This document shows positions 11,284-23,574 of a stretch of 64,000 nucleotides of DNA, one piece after another. Under the pieces are notes generated by a model that did no database searches, was not told the DNA's origin, and worked only from the letters and a program-made list of their open reading frames with translations. The stretch is from Medicago truncatula. Its lineage: Eukaryota; Streptophyta; Magnoliopsida; Fabales; Fabaceae. Numbering within the stretch: position 1 is the stretch's first letter; each line of letters starts with the position of its first letter. The position numbers and the translations under genes were made by a program. Location of the stretch: assembly GCF_003473485.1 (NCBI RefSeq), contig NC_053042.1:19488501-19552500 (forward strand), read 5' to 3'.

Positions 11284-13027
11284 ATGGAAAAACCAAAACA
11301 AACTTTCTCTGAACTTCTTTCCTCTGTCGATCAACATAATCTACCTTCACCACAACCCTCACCAAAACCTCCTCCTTCATTTACATATTCCCCACAAAAA
11401 ATCACCACTACACCAAGTCTAACTCTCAACTCACAAATCGACCTTTCTCTTGTTCCCCTCCTAAGAGCTTTACAACATCAGCTCATATAAAAACTGAGTC
11501 TTTTGATAATTTCTTTAAACCAAACCCTAACATCAAATCAAAACCATCTTTCTCTAATGAACTCAGAAAATCCATTCGTTTATCCTCAAAACCATCAAGG
11601 ATCTCTTACACCGATCTAGAAGAAGAGATCAGTCGTTGCATGCAAGATCAAAAGGCTTCAAAACGTTTCAAAACTTCCTCCTCAACCTTCACTCCTTATG
11701 CAAAAAGAAAAGATGTTGGATGAAATCATCTCCAATCAAAACGTTGCTGAAGAAAAAATGTTTTTGAATCCATATCCTACAAACACAGCCAAAAGACCCC
11801 TTTCATAAAGCAAAACCTTTGATTTTGATGACATCAAGAAAAAGGAAATCCAACTTGATGATGTTCTCAAGGATATTGGATGGAAACAATTCTGTGAAAT
11901 TGATGAGGCCATTTACACAAATCTTGTTCAAAACTTTTATTCCTCTGCCACTATGCTTGAAGGACACGATGTGATTCTTTGTTGCATTAATCAAATTGAT
12001 ATCATTATCACTACTGATATTCTATCAAAAGTTTTCAATATTCCAAACTCTGGTATGATGATGCTCAACCTGCAAAAGACTATCATGTAACAACTTTGAA
12101 GAATGAATATAAGATTCTTCATAATTTGTGATCTCATGGCCTTTTACCTCGAAGTAGAGGCAAATATCGAGTCAATGACACTGATCTCATGGTTATCTAT
12201 CATCTAACTCATGGCAAACGAGTTAACCTACCATATCTCATCATTCAACACATGATAAGTGCTCTCAAAGACAACAAAGAGAATGTTGGACTCCCTTACT
12301 CCATGGCACTCACCAAGATCTTCAAAGAAATCAAACTCTTCTTCATTGGAGAAGAGGCAGAATGACACTGGAAACCCTTCAACTCAAAGAATGTGTCTCA
12401 CATTAAATTAAATTATAGTGATGGAGCTTTAGGACTTCATCAAATTCCAATTCCAAGGGAGGAATTTCTCAAGGTAGAGGAGGAAGAAAATCCTATTCAC
12501 AGTCTTGTGAATGCAATAATTGTTGAAAGTCACAGGACCTCACAATTTGCTTCACTCAACTTCAAAATTTCTTCAAAATTTATGCTTCAACCCCTCATTT
12601 CAATCTCTCTAATGATCTCAATCTCTCATCTGGATTTGGAACTGCACTTGTTCCTATCTCTCCTGCTCCTATGCTTGATGTTTATAACTCTGCTTTGTTC
12701 GAATCAGACTGTTTGAACAAATTCATAGAATCTCATCCAAAGAATATCAATCAACTTCCTAGTGAACTACCTCCAATTCCATCTCACTTTAGCTCTTTTG
12801 GAAGTTTCAAGTCAACAGGAACTTCTCCAAGAAATGATACTCCCATTGAACCTGAAAATCCTATCATCTCAAATGAGATGATCTATGCTGAGCTCACTTC
12901 TCTTCATGCTGATGTTAATCACCTTCATGAGTCCTTTGCTGTTTTTCTTTTCACATATTGTGGTGTGGTGCCTCTTGCTCATGGTTTTCATGCATCGTCT
13001 TCCAACCCACCTCTACATGATCTTTAG
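11284..13027 (+). pseudogene. decayed env-like / plant transposon-protein ORF
   Basis: Six or more fragments in shifting frames lie one after another on the plus strand: a Pro/Ser-rich start (MEKPKQTFSELLSSVDQHN), a middle part with DDVLKDIGWKQFCEIDE and ILSKVFNIPNSG, a part with LPYLIIQHMISALKD, and a final frame ending at 13027. This pattern matches the poorly characterised 'putative plant transposon protein' found downstream of pol in Sireviruses, where it has been called env-like. At least five stops or frame shifts break it (for example 11488, ~11720, ~12060, ~12130, 12365), so no product is expected. The link to the copia relic at 9520-10386 rests on order and strand. Confidence 0.65.
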
Positions 13028-13077
13028 CTTGCTCATTCACTGCAAATATAGAATGAGAGAGAGAGTACACATTAATA

Positions 13078-14520
13078 TTAAGCTTAAACGCACTTTTCAC
13101 CCTCTAATATTCAAAATGTAGCGATTTTGGTCCCCTTATTAAGAAAGGCTTAAATGTGGAAATGGTCCCTGCAAATATCCGGCGTTTTGGTTTTAGTCCC
13201 TATAAAAATATTTTTTTGGTTTTAGTCCTTGCAAATATAGAATATTTGGTTTTGGTCATTGTTATTTTGTTTTAATCCTTGTAAAATCATTTCATATTGA
13301 AATTGGTCCCTATAATAGCCAAAGTCCCCCCCCCCCCCCCACACACACACACACATATTTAGCTCCTTTTGCAAAACACCAATTTTGGCTCGATCAACGC
13401 ATATCTCAAGTTGGATATCACATGTATACTTTTCGAATTAAAAAAAATTAAAAGCCACATATTTATCAATTGATTTAAAAAAACAAAAAAGGAAAAGAAA
13501 GAAGGAAGGTGCATGTGAGAACACACACCACCACCTCTCTCCCTCAGCTTCCTCTTTGTTCCTCTTCACTCTCTCGCTCATCTTCATCCTTGTTCTTCAA
13601 GCTTCATTATTCTTCTCCTGCTTCTTATTCACTTATACATTTCAATTTATGGATTTCCATATTTGAACACGGAGGGAGGCGAATCGAACATGAATCAATT
13701 TCTGGATTTCAATTTCAATTTCTAGATTTCCAGAACAAACACGGAGGGAGGCAAATCAATTCCTCAATTTTGATTTCAAATGAAAAAATCAACTTTTGAT
13801 TCACGGAGGATGATGATGGTACATGAAGAATGACACTAGTGATGTTTTCTGGGTTTTGATGATGATTTCAATGAATTTTGCAGGAGGATGGGTCATATTC
13901 TAATTTGATGCATATTTTGTTGGTCAGATTATAAAGAGAAAGAAGAAGAATAAGAAAATCAAGGATGATGATGGGGATGAATGGTGATGCAGAATCTGGG
14001 GAGAGGATGGGTGTTGGTGATGAAGGATAAGGATAGATGTTAATTTTAATTTTGGTGATGATGAATCTGGACAGAGATGCATTATTCATAATGTTTTTTA
14101 TTTTAATTTTTCTTTGTCTTAGGTAATTTCTAAAAAGAGAATATGAAGTTGTTGTGTTTGATGATTGTTGGGTTAAGAAGATGAATGAGAAGGAGATTGA
14201 TGAAGAAAGAAGGGATAGAAGGAATGGTTGGAGCTTCTCACGCGTCCCCTTCCCCTTCCCATTCTCTGTTTTTTTTTTTTTTTTTTTAAATCATAAAATA
14301 CACATGCATATTTTCCTTTATTTTTTTTTTGAAAAAAATATACGGTTGACAATTTTTGAAAGTATGTGGCGTGCCACGTAGAATTGACTGGATCAAAATT
14401 AGTGTTTTGCAAAAAGGGCTAAACATGAGGGGGGACTTTGACTAATATTTTATAGGGGACTGAAATCGTTACATTTTGAAGGTTGGGGGGTTGAAAAAAT
14501 GTGTTTGTACCTTAAATTAC
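13078..14520. mobile_element. TIR element of about 1.4 kb, worn
   Basis: The left end (CTTAAACGCACTTTTCACCC, then TTCAAAATGTAGCGATTT) and the right end, reverse complemented (GTACAAACACATTTTTTCAA, then TTCAAAATGTAACGATTT), match. A second inner match also holds: TTTTGCAAAACACCAATTTT at about 13367 against TTTTGCAAAACACTAATTTT near 14402-14421. The left arm is interrupted by a separate repeat rich in 'ggtccctataaaa' (13149-13310) and by C and CA runs. The middle (13500-13800) looks like a transcribed leader with CT-rich sequence and two copies of CACGGAGGGAGGC. No transposase was seen and flanking duplications could not be fixed. Confidence 0.6.
13327..13354. repeat. poly-C followed by (CA)n
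   Basis: Simple-sequence run inside the left arm of the TIR element. Confidence 0.9.
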
Positions 14521-15190
14521 AGTTCATAATGTAAATCGATTCTGAACCGAATTGAAACTGATTTGTAAAAAGGGTTTAGTTCAAAACTATATGAAATGGT
14601 TCAATGCAGTTCGGTTCAATTAACTAAATTATTTGAACACCCTTTAGAAAGATAGATAAGAGAGTGACTATGCACGAAATGAAAAGAACAAGTGACTAAT
14701 TTATCATCAAATAAAAATATCATAAATTACTTTGGCTATCATGTCATGTGAGTGACAAAATTAGATCGTGAGAAATCAAAAGTGACCAAAAAGGTCATAA
14801 TCTTTGTTTTTTAATCTCTCCATTTTTCTCTCTGCATCGTTCCAATTTTATCGGATGTTTCTGAAATGATTAATCTCTTCATTTTTATTATCTACAAATT
14901 TAAAAACAAAAATATAACATTAAATGAATCAAAATCATTTTTATACATCTCAAACCATTCAAAAACTTTCTTTTGACTTTAACAAAATACTTTGGTTTGT
15001 AAAAAAAAAAAAAATACATTAAAAAATATTAATAATCAAGAAAATAAATGAAGAGAGAAAATGAAAACATCAACTAAATGGATCAAATCACTTATAATTT
15101 TAAAGAACAAAAATAATGTAAAGCCCAAAAAGAGAAACATGAATGCACCATGTCTGTCTGAAATCTGAATATATCGTGACATTCGTTCGT
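14521..15190. other. upstream region of the PWWP gene
   Basis: No gene. A SAUR- or ARF-type signal was not evident. The transcription start of the PWWP gene probably lies near 15190, because CT-rich leader sequence starts there. Confidence 0.4.
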
Positions 15191-15236
15191 TTCTCTCTCT
15201 CTCTCTCTAAAAAAACTCTCTCTCTCTCTCTCTTCA
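15191..15236. repeat. (CT)n / (TC)n microsatellite in the likely 5' leader
   Basis: Two CT tracts split by TAAAAAAA. CT tracts are common in plant 5' leaders. A leader intron is likely from the GTATGC donor at 15313 to an acceptor TTAG at about 15545, just before the ATG at 15567. Confidence 0.8.
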
Positions 15237-15566
15237 AAATCAAAATCCCCCCAAAACCAAACCCTTATTAACTCCTCTTTCACTTCACCCCGAGATCTAA
15301 TCGAAAACCTTGGTATGCACCCTTTCTCACTCTTCTTTTTTATTATTCTTTACCTCCATTTCATGATTCAATTTTCTGCTGTTTTCTTTAATGGGTTTTC
15401 TTCAAAATCTTTTTTTTAATGTCTCTGATAAATCTTTGCTGTTATTTTTCATCTGGGTCTTTTTTGTTTTACTGAATTTGAATTTCTTAGTAAAAATAGA
15501 GATTTATTGTATTTATTGAATGTTTGAAGTTTTGATTTTTGTTAGATATAAGGTTTTAGTGGTATC

Positions 15567-18500
15567 ATGGAAGAACCAGAAAATGTTTCAGAAACCACTG
15601 TGACCCATGATGTGAAAGTTGGTGGTGAAACCCTAGATGGGTCTGTGGTATGTGGGGGTCACAATGAAGTGATTTGTGGTGATTCTGTTGGGGTAGGTGG
15701 TGGGACCGAATATCTGGTTGAGGAATCTAAGGTTGTAGAATTTGAAGATGCCGGTAGCGAGAATGCGGCGGCAGTTGAGTTGGGTAGCGTTGTTTTGGGA
15801 GGGGAAGTGAGAGATGAAGCAGTAGTTGGTAGCGAGTCTTGCACAGTTGTCGAAACAACAATCGATGACTTCAATATGGTGGATGCTGCCAAGGCCGCAG
15901 ATCATAGGGTGGCAAATACTAGCAATGATGATGCTTTAACGGGTAGTTCTGTAAGGGAAGAAAATGTACAGTGCTTTGGCCTTGAAAAGTGCAACGCAAA
16001 GGAGCAATTGATAGTTGACAACGATGTGAGTGGTGTTTCTTCCTTGGATGCTCAACAATCTGATGTACATGAGGGGATGCAAATAGATGGTGAAGATCAA
16101 CAAGGAACAGAACGAAACGAAATAGTGAATCACACTGCAGAGGTTAAAGGTAAGAAGATATCTTCTGATTTCATTGGTGTTTTCTTCCAGCTTAACTAGT
16201 GGTTACTAGTAAATGAGAATGTTGTTTAGTTTCTAGATAGTGATGCTTGTAGATATGTTGGTGCAGGTTCGTCGGCATCTATTGAGACTGAGGAAAACTT
16301 GGATGCTAATGCAATTGTAGAAGAAGACACTCAAGTTACTGACCAAGGGAGCCATGCGCCATTGCGTGATGGAAAGGAAAAAGTCAACGAGGAGTCAAAT
16401 GGTGGTCAGGAAATTGAAAAAGTTAATGAAGTTGGGAAGAGAAAACTAAGAGATAGAAAAGCCGGAAAACATGCACTTGTGAAGCCTGGTAGTTCAGAAA
16501 TAGTTCATCAGGCACGATATTTGCTGCCAAAAGAAAAAGAAGAAGGCGAGTTTTCTCTCTCTGATATGGTTTGGGGCAAAGTGAGAAGTCACCCATGGTG
16601 GCCTGGGCAGATATTTGATCCGTCAGATGCATCTGAGAGGGCAAAGAAGCATTATAAAAAAGATTGCTATTTCGTCGCATATTTTGGTGACAAAACATTT
16701 GCATGGAATGAAGCATCTAAGCTAAAGCATTTTAGGGCACATTTCTCCACAATTGAAGAGCATAGGAATCGTTCAGAATCATTCCAGAGTGCTATTAATT
16801 GTGCTTTGGATGAAGTTTCAAGACGAGTCGAATATGGGCTAGCATGTTCTTGTATACCTAAAGACACCTATGACATGATTAAAAGCCAGACAGTAGAAAA
16901 CACCGGGGTTCAACAAGAAATAAGTATCACACATGGGGTGGATGAGTCTCTAAATGTTGACTCATTTTCACCTTTGAATCTTATAGAATATGTGAAAACA
17001 CTATCCGAGTTTCCTACGGCTGGCTTTGATCGTTTGGAGCTTGTGACTGCTAAGGCTCAGCTGCTTGCTTATAATCGTTTTAAGGGTTTCTCTTGTTTGC
17101 CAGAAATACAACATTGTGGAGGTGTTGACCCGGACAATTCATTTTTTGTTGACAATGAACAAGATTTGTGTGAAGATACTGAGAACGCAACTCCTGTAGT
17201 TAAAAAAGGCAGCACCCGTCAAAAGCGTAAATATAAGTTCAAGGACACTTTGCATCCGACAAAGAAGGAAAAAAGGATGTCAGACCTAATGAATGGGACT
17301 CCAGATTCTCCCGATAGTGATGGTTGGACTCCAGATAATTTGGTTTCACCTGAACATTCCAAGAAAAGGAGCAAGAGCGCTATTGATCCCTACGCCGATG
17401 ACTCTGAAATGCAAGATGGGAGAAAAACAATTTCTGTTGCAAAAGTTTCAAATACGACAAAGTCATCGTTTAAAATCGGTGACTGTATTCGTCGGGCTGC
17501 TAGTCAACTCACTGCGTCATCTTCTATAAGGAAGTGTTCTAGTGACCGATCTCCAAAGGCAGATGGAGACTTTGATGTTTTTCCTGATAATGAATCAGAT
17601 GTGTCTCTCCCAACTGATGAAGATGATCAGGATTCGACAGAATATTCGTCTCTAGATGATTTGCTATCTTCACTTCAGCTTGTGGCACAAGAACCCCTTG
17701 GAGAGTATACTTTTCTGAATGGCAGCATAGTCAGCTTTTTTTCTGATTTCAGAAATTCTGTAGTTGTGGCTGCTGATTGGAAAGAGATTTTACGTACGGA
17801 TAATTTTGGTATTAAGAGAAAGAAACCCCCAATAGTTGGAACTGGATCACCTGAAACATTTGAATTTGAAGATATGAGCGACACATATTGGACTGACAGG
17901 GTCATTGACAATGGCACTGAAGAGAAACCAGCGCAACAGAAACCAGTGCAACAAAAACCAGTGCAACAACCATCACGGAAAAACCAGAAAAAAGACGAAC
18001 AACCAGTCTCTGCTAAGTCACCAAAGCCAGCTGTTAAATCACCAAAGCCAGCTACCAAGTCACCAAAGCCAGCCCAAGTTAATCGTAAGCCCTATTCCAA
18101 GAAAAACAATTCTGAAAGCAATCCTTCCGAGGCTCCCGAAAAACCTCCTGGTTATATAGATGACAATGCTCCTGCTGAGCTTGTTATGAACTTTGCCGAG
18201 CTCAATTCTGTTCCCTTAGAAGCAAACCTTAACAAAATGTTTAAGCGTTTTGGACCACTTAAGGAATCTGAAACAGAAGTTGATAGAGTAAGCAGCCGGG
18301 CAAGAGTGGTCTTTAAGAAATGTGTGGATGCAGAGGTAGCTTTCAATAGTGCTAAAAAGTTCAACATATTTGGATCAGTACTCGTAAATTACCAACTTAA
18401 TTACACTCCAAGTGCACTGTTCAAAGCTTCATCTGTTGATGCAACACAAGACCAGGAAATGGTTTTCGATCTCTCCAATTTTGAAGTTAATATGGTCTAG
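15567..18500 (+). CDS. PWWP-domain chromatin protein, PDP type
   Basis: Two coding exons (15567-16149 and 16267-18500) join in phase to give 938 aa. Residues 1-200 are acidic and unstructured. The PWWP domain starts near residue 293 (SDMVWGKVRSHPWWPGQ; the signature is His-Pro-Trp-Trp-Pro at 303-307) and runs to about residue 400. Basic nuclear-targeting runs follow (RQKRKYKFK, SKKRSKSA). Near residues 785-830 there are low-complexity repeats, KPVQQ three times and KSPKPA three times, like histone H1 tails. The carboxyl end carries an RRM-like segment (LNKMFKRFGPLKESETEVDR). This PWWP plus RRM-like layout is that of the Arabidopsis PDP proteins, which work with FVE/MSI-type proteins in PRC2-linked repression of FLC. 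The role here is inferred from family only. Confidence 0.93.
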
Positions 18501-19502
18501 ATTGTTTGGTACGTAATCTTCTAATAATATTTCACGCGATTTTAATTGTTACATTTTGATTGGTGTAATTTTATGCTATATGAATCTGTGATTGGCTATG
18601 TACTAGCTTTTAGAAAGAAAAAAAAAAAACATGATTAAAGATCCAATTATCTCGAGAAGGCTGCTTTAAAATGACCTTGTTTGTAAAGTAAGTGATGGTG
18701 TATCCAACTTTAGTTATCTTTAAAGTGCTTCTGATTGTAATCCTCTACATTGAGGGTTTATACTCCCTTGTTTATCTTTAAGACAAGCTCTCAAATATTT
18801 TTGTCCAGGACAGAAATATTGAAGGGTAGTAGAAACTTTTCTAGAACCATGCCAGCTGCAGAGCAATATAGAACAAAATCAGCGAGTGCTCTGGAACATA
18901 AGATCTTAATCGTGAAAGTTTTAGGAAATAAATGTTTTCTCAGCAACATTCTGAAATTAATAAAAAAGGGAAAATAGCCAGGGTGGTGTTGTAGGTTTTT
19001 TTAATTATTTTACAGCAACAGTCCGGTTTAGGTAGTTAAAGTCAAGATTTTAGAAATGGGAAATATAATCGTAAATGGTGAATTATTTACTCCAAAAACC
19101 CAAATCTTGACCCTTAATTTTAAGATTCTATAAAATTAATGAATCTTGACCCTTAATTTTAATATTAATGAATGGCTATGATTAATTATTACTAATCTCT
19201 AGAGTAAGATTTTTTACTCCTCCCTACACAGCCCACGAGACTACACTGTGAGATTGAAATCTCAAGTGTGAATGAATAGAAAAATGGAATCAAGTTTTTT
19301 TTTGAGTATACGGGAGCTTTAGTGCACCGGGCTGCCTTTGAACCGAATCAAATGATAATTCTCGTCGACCTACTCAGGTTCTTAATTTGAGATTGCCGTC
19401 TTCAACTGTGCAGTCTCGATAATTGTTTAGACAGAACTAGTGGAAAAACTTTATGCTAGGGTTGGGATTAGTATTAATTAATCAAAGTAGCTTTATATCT
19501 AT
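18501..19502. other. 3' flank of the PWWP gene
   Basis: Likely 3' untranslated sequence for the first few hundred bases, then AT-rich DNA. No further gene. Confidence 0.4.
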
Positions 19503-20210
19503 AGGGGCTGCTAATTTTCTCCCACCTAAAAATATGAAATAGTAAGTTAGCAAGCCTAATCCCACTTGCTTATCTAAGACTAAAACCTCGTTATCTCTTT
19601 TAAAAACAGTACTTTTATACTTCTTAAAAAAACACTACTTTTATAAATGAGTGTTATTTTAATTTGGTTTATTTTTTGACAAGACGCCATTTTATGTAAA
19701 AAAAAAATCTTAATTTCTCTTTTTACCCCTTTAGCACTCGGTCCTTTTTTCTTTTTATAAATTGAATAATGTGTGAAAATGCTTTACTGAAACATTATGA
19801 TTGATCGGTTTCGTAACTCAAGAAAACTGCATATTCTCCTATGGTTTCCAATGACATTTTCTTTGATTAATAAACCAATTGTTAATTTGCTTTTGGTCTA
19901 GCCTTGTTGACTTGGCCAGTTCAATCTTATAAGCTTACTCGATAATCATCTAAAACATTTTTATGTTACTTTGAATGTTTATTAGTTTAAAGTTTAGTAA
20001 ATGGGAAATGATTGTTGGCAGTCGACATACATGCGTACGAGGAAAAAAAGTGTTATGTTTTGCTTTTGACAAAATAAATGAAATTGACTAGACTGTCCTT
20101 TGTCTGAAACTAACTCAAAAGAGTGTAATTGGTTATTTATCAAAAACAATTGGGAGTAGGTTTGCTAACTTACTCCATGTTTTTAGGTGGGAGTAAGTTA
20201 GCAATCCCCT
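19503..20210. mobile_element. TIR element of about 708 bp
   Basis: The left end AGGGGCTGCTAATTTTCTCC and the reverse-complemented right end AGGGGATTGCTAACTTACTC are inverted copies, continuing through CCACCTAAAAA and AGTAAGTTAGCAA for about 60 bp. The interior has no transposase. Flanking duplications are not clear. Confidence 0.7.
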
Positions 20211-22307
20211 ATATTTGTGTGTGTGTGTGTGTGTTATATTACGGACATACAAATTCATATACATGCTTATAAAATATCCATTAGAGCCTTAAATTGAAAA
20301 GATGATGCAGAGCTTGGGCCAAATATTCATTATCTTAATCTATCAGAATGAGTTGGGCCCTGATGGTTCAACATCCATCTCTCTTCCAGAAACCAGACTA
20401 AAAACCCTAGCCTTTCCCTTTGCTTTTCTCCCATTGAAAACCGCAGAGTTGCAAACATGCATACATAGACCAAACTTCTGCACACAGATCAATCTTCTGC
20501 ACAACAGAGAGCAGAAGCTTTCTCACCTAAAGCAAGTTTTTCACCCTGTTACATGTTCTTGTTTGTGCACAAGAACAGGGAGAAGAAGAGGCTGTGACAG
20601 CGGAAATTGGGAAAGCAGAAACAGGAAAATTCACTGTTTCTACTGAGTTTACGATATTCCCTTAGTGATGCAACTGATTCAACACAGAATAAATTTGCAT
20701 GCAATCAGAATCACCCAGGTCTGAAAGCAACGTAAAATCGAGGATTCTACGTGATAAATTGCAATTTTGACTGACTTGATCTGAGTACAATTTTTTACAG
20801 TAATGAGTTGAAGCAATTGTAGAACATAGGAAAAAAGCAGATTGTGTTTTTTGTTTGCACAATACATGTGTGTTTGGTGTGGTACAGTTTTTACATTCAG
20901 TTCAAAATGACATGTAACTCAAACACAATATATTTTGAATAATAACCGATATTTGTGATTCTCTCATTTTAGGGAATGTTGACAAATGATATTGCGGCAT
21001 ATATTTGACCGAAGAAATTTTTATGAAGTGACTGCTGAAGGTATCCAGAATGTTGATTCGTCCGGACATTAATTTTTCTGTGAAAGAGATATTTTAGGTA
21101 GTTTTGTGTATAGCTTTGTCATCTGACCCTCATTTGTAGTTGCCATCACTCTCCTTATTGTTTTTATTTTCTCTAGTCTGAATATCAATGCTACATATAC
21201 TAGTTAGCAGTTACTATACTAGTCATCCCTTTAGAGGGATACAAGTTGGTGTTGGGCGATTTAATTGTATGCATCAGTAGTTTTAAGTGCAGTGGTTGTT
21301 AATTGTTAACGTATCGTTGTTAAAATCTTCATATTTCATTGCATGTGGTTATTATGTTGACACTTTTAGACAGGAATTTGAGTACTCATTTGATTGAAAT
21401 GCTATCTGGTCTCTAAAATTGTAGAGCCAAACAATCTGATCTTTGAAATTTCATAGCCGATCAATTTGTAAAAGCAAAGACCAAATTTTCGAAAGGCTAC
21501 AAAATTTCCAGCTGAAAGTATGCTGGACCAACCCTCATACAACACAACCTGACATCTTTTTTTCTTTGCATTCAACAGATCTTGAGCAGTTTGGTGCTCC
21601 TGGTTTAATTGCACTTTAGCAGTTTCTATCACTTTGTGCAACAAACACTTCTGTTGGATTTGATTTACCCTCTTGCAGTGCATTAACCTTTTATCTGATA
21701 TGATTTACCCTTATTATCCATCTTAGCTTTGAAAACTGGCGGATGCTAGCGTCTTGTCTCTCACCGGGAGCGAGTATTATTTGTCTTTATACAGTGGGAA
21801 AGGGAAGATGAAATAAAAAAAGTATTTGGTGTTTTGGGTCTATGTTATTTTTCTTTCACTTGTTCGTGGTGGGAGACCTATCAAGCTCTTCCACCCTAGA
21901 CTGAGCCTTGAAAACTAACTTACCGAACCGGTTAACAAGCCTAGTTTATGCATGTTATAGCTTTTGAATATGGAAAAATTCTAGTGATTTCACCAATGAA
22001 AGAAATTATATTTATACAATCATTTTGATACAACTTTTTCATGTTCTCATTATGTTCTCTCTATAACCTAAATATATTAAAGTAAAAGATAGATAGAGTA
22101 ATTTCACAGCAATCTAATGCCAAAGATTGTTTAAAGATAGATAGAGTAATTTTAAACATTTTGTATAAGGTTCAATGGAAGATGCAAATATTGCCTAACC
22201 AACACAATATCATATTCATTTGTTTAATTATCAGCATCTATATTTCATCATAATTTGGTTTTAATTGATCTACTTGCATATATTTAGAAATAAATTAAAC
22301 TCAATTT

Positions 22308-22376
<69 letters not shown>

Positions 22377-23574
22377 TATTTTACTTTGAAGTTTGAGCTT
22401 GATTAAGGGTAGCAACACATTCTTTATTACCACCTAAGTATATGTAACACCGGATACTTTTGTAACAAAGATAGAAATTTGTGTTATTAACCACTTAAAG
22501 ATAGAAAACCCACCATATTGAAGTCTTTGGTGATGGTTTTGGAACTTGATGTTGTGAGATCTCTAAAGTGTTGCTGAGTTAAAATTCACCTTTCAATCAT
22601 CGAAAGTGGTCTTGATTGGTTTCGGTTTCGACTTGGTCAACAAGACGCCACATATTGAAGGGTTTGCCATCTATTTGAATCATTACTACATATAACTCTT
22701 CAATTTATCTATTTATTCAAAACAAAAGAAAAAGCCGTAAAATGCAAAAAAAAAGTTTTATTTTAAAAGAAAAATGCAAATAATGTTTAAATAAAAGTAC
22801 TATTTTATTGAATAAAATATAACTAAAAATACTATAAATTATTGAATTATTAGTGAGAATACAAGTATTTCTCACATTTTGTTTGACATTTTATTCATGC
22901 ATTCTCTTCACAATGTCAACATTTCCCCTTACATTGTCCACACTTGAAGGTTTCCCACTACAAAAAGCGTATACAACGTGTGATATGATTTGTTTGTGAA
23001 GATAAATTCTTAAGTATTTTGAAGGTTTTCACATTATTATACATGTATAAGACTATAAGCTAATGCAACACGTGGTTTGACTTACGAATCGAGGAAGACT
23101 TTGGTATTAGATTTTTTAGAAACTTAACATTAAGAAACTAATGCAACTTACTCTATTAGAAATTGTTAGTGTTGATTGAAAAGATACACGCTAAAGAAGT
23201 CTCACATTACTTATAATTGTAAAGCTAGAGATAGACCAAGACCATATATATATGAGTTCTACTTCAACATGTCTCATTATATTCTTCGATTGTCATTAGA
23301 TAACGGTCGTGATTATTTACTCATGTTTTAAAGTTTACTTGTTATTTTCATTTGTTGTGATTGTGCTTCTTTTGATTTCTCTAAGCCAGTTTTTCCAAAC
23401 ATATATTTTTTAAATTGTTAAAACTATAAATTCCGATTGAGAAAGTTGTAACGTGTTACAATGTTAGAATCAAATTAATTAGAAAATTATGGTAAAAGTT
23501 AAGAAGAGTCTTATCATTATGTAAGTTTTATGTGGGTGAGATGGAACCCTCAACTTCTTGCCTTATAGGGAGCA
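20211..23574. other. gene-free region, 3.4 kb
   Basis: 20380-20660 has a leader-like look (AAACCCTAGCC) and an open frame of 114 codons that resembles nothing known to me; it may be part of an untranslated transcript. 21995-22200 has a worn end of the GAGTAATGATATTT MITE family. 22314-22372 is a TA run. 23160-23260 has LTR-like wording (GTTAGTGTTGATTG, AAGTCTCACATT), but no partner was found. Confidence 0.4.
22314..22372. repeat. (TA)n microsatellite
   Basis: About 29 TA units. Confidence 0.95.

Noticed and set aside
15633..15905. minus-strand frames across PWWP exon 1
   Set aside because: Shadows of the plus-strand coding sequence.
16423..18367. several frames opposite or offset to the PWWP gene
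   Set aside because: Shadows; the 733-codon plus-strand frame with a PWWP domain explains them.
20302..20646. 114-codon frame
   Set aside because: No recognisable domain, odd composition and no splice or homologue evidence. It could be part of a non-coding transcript.
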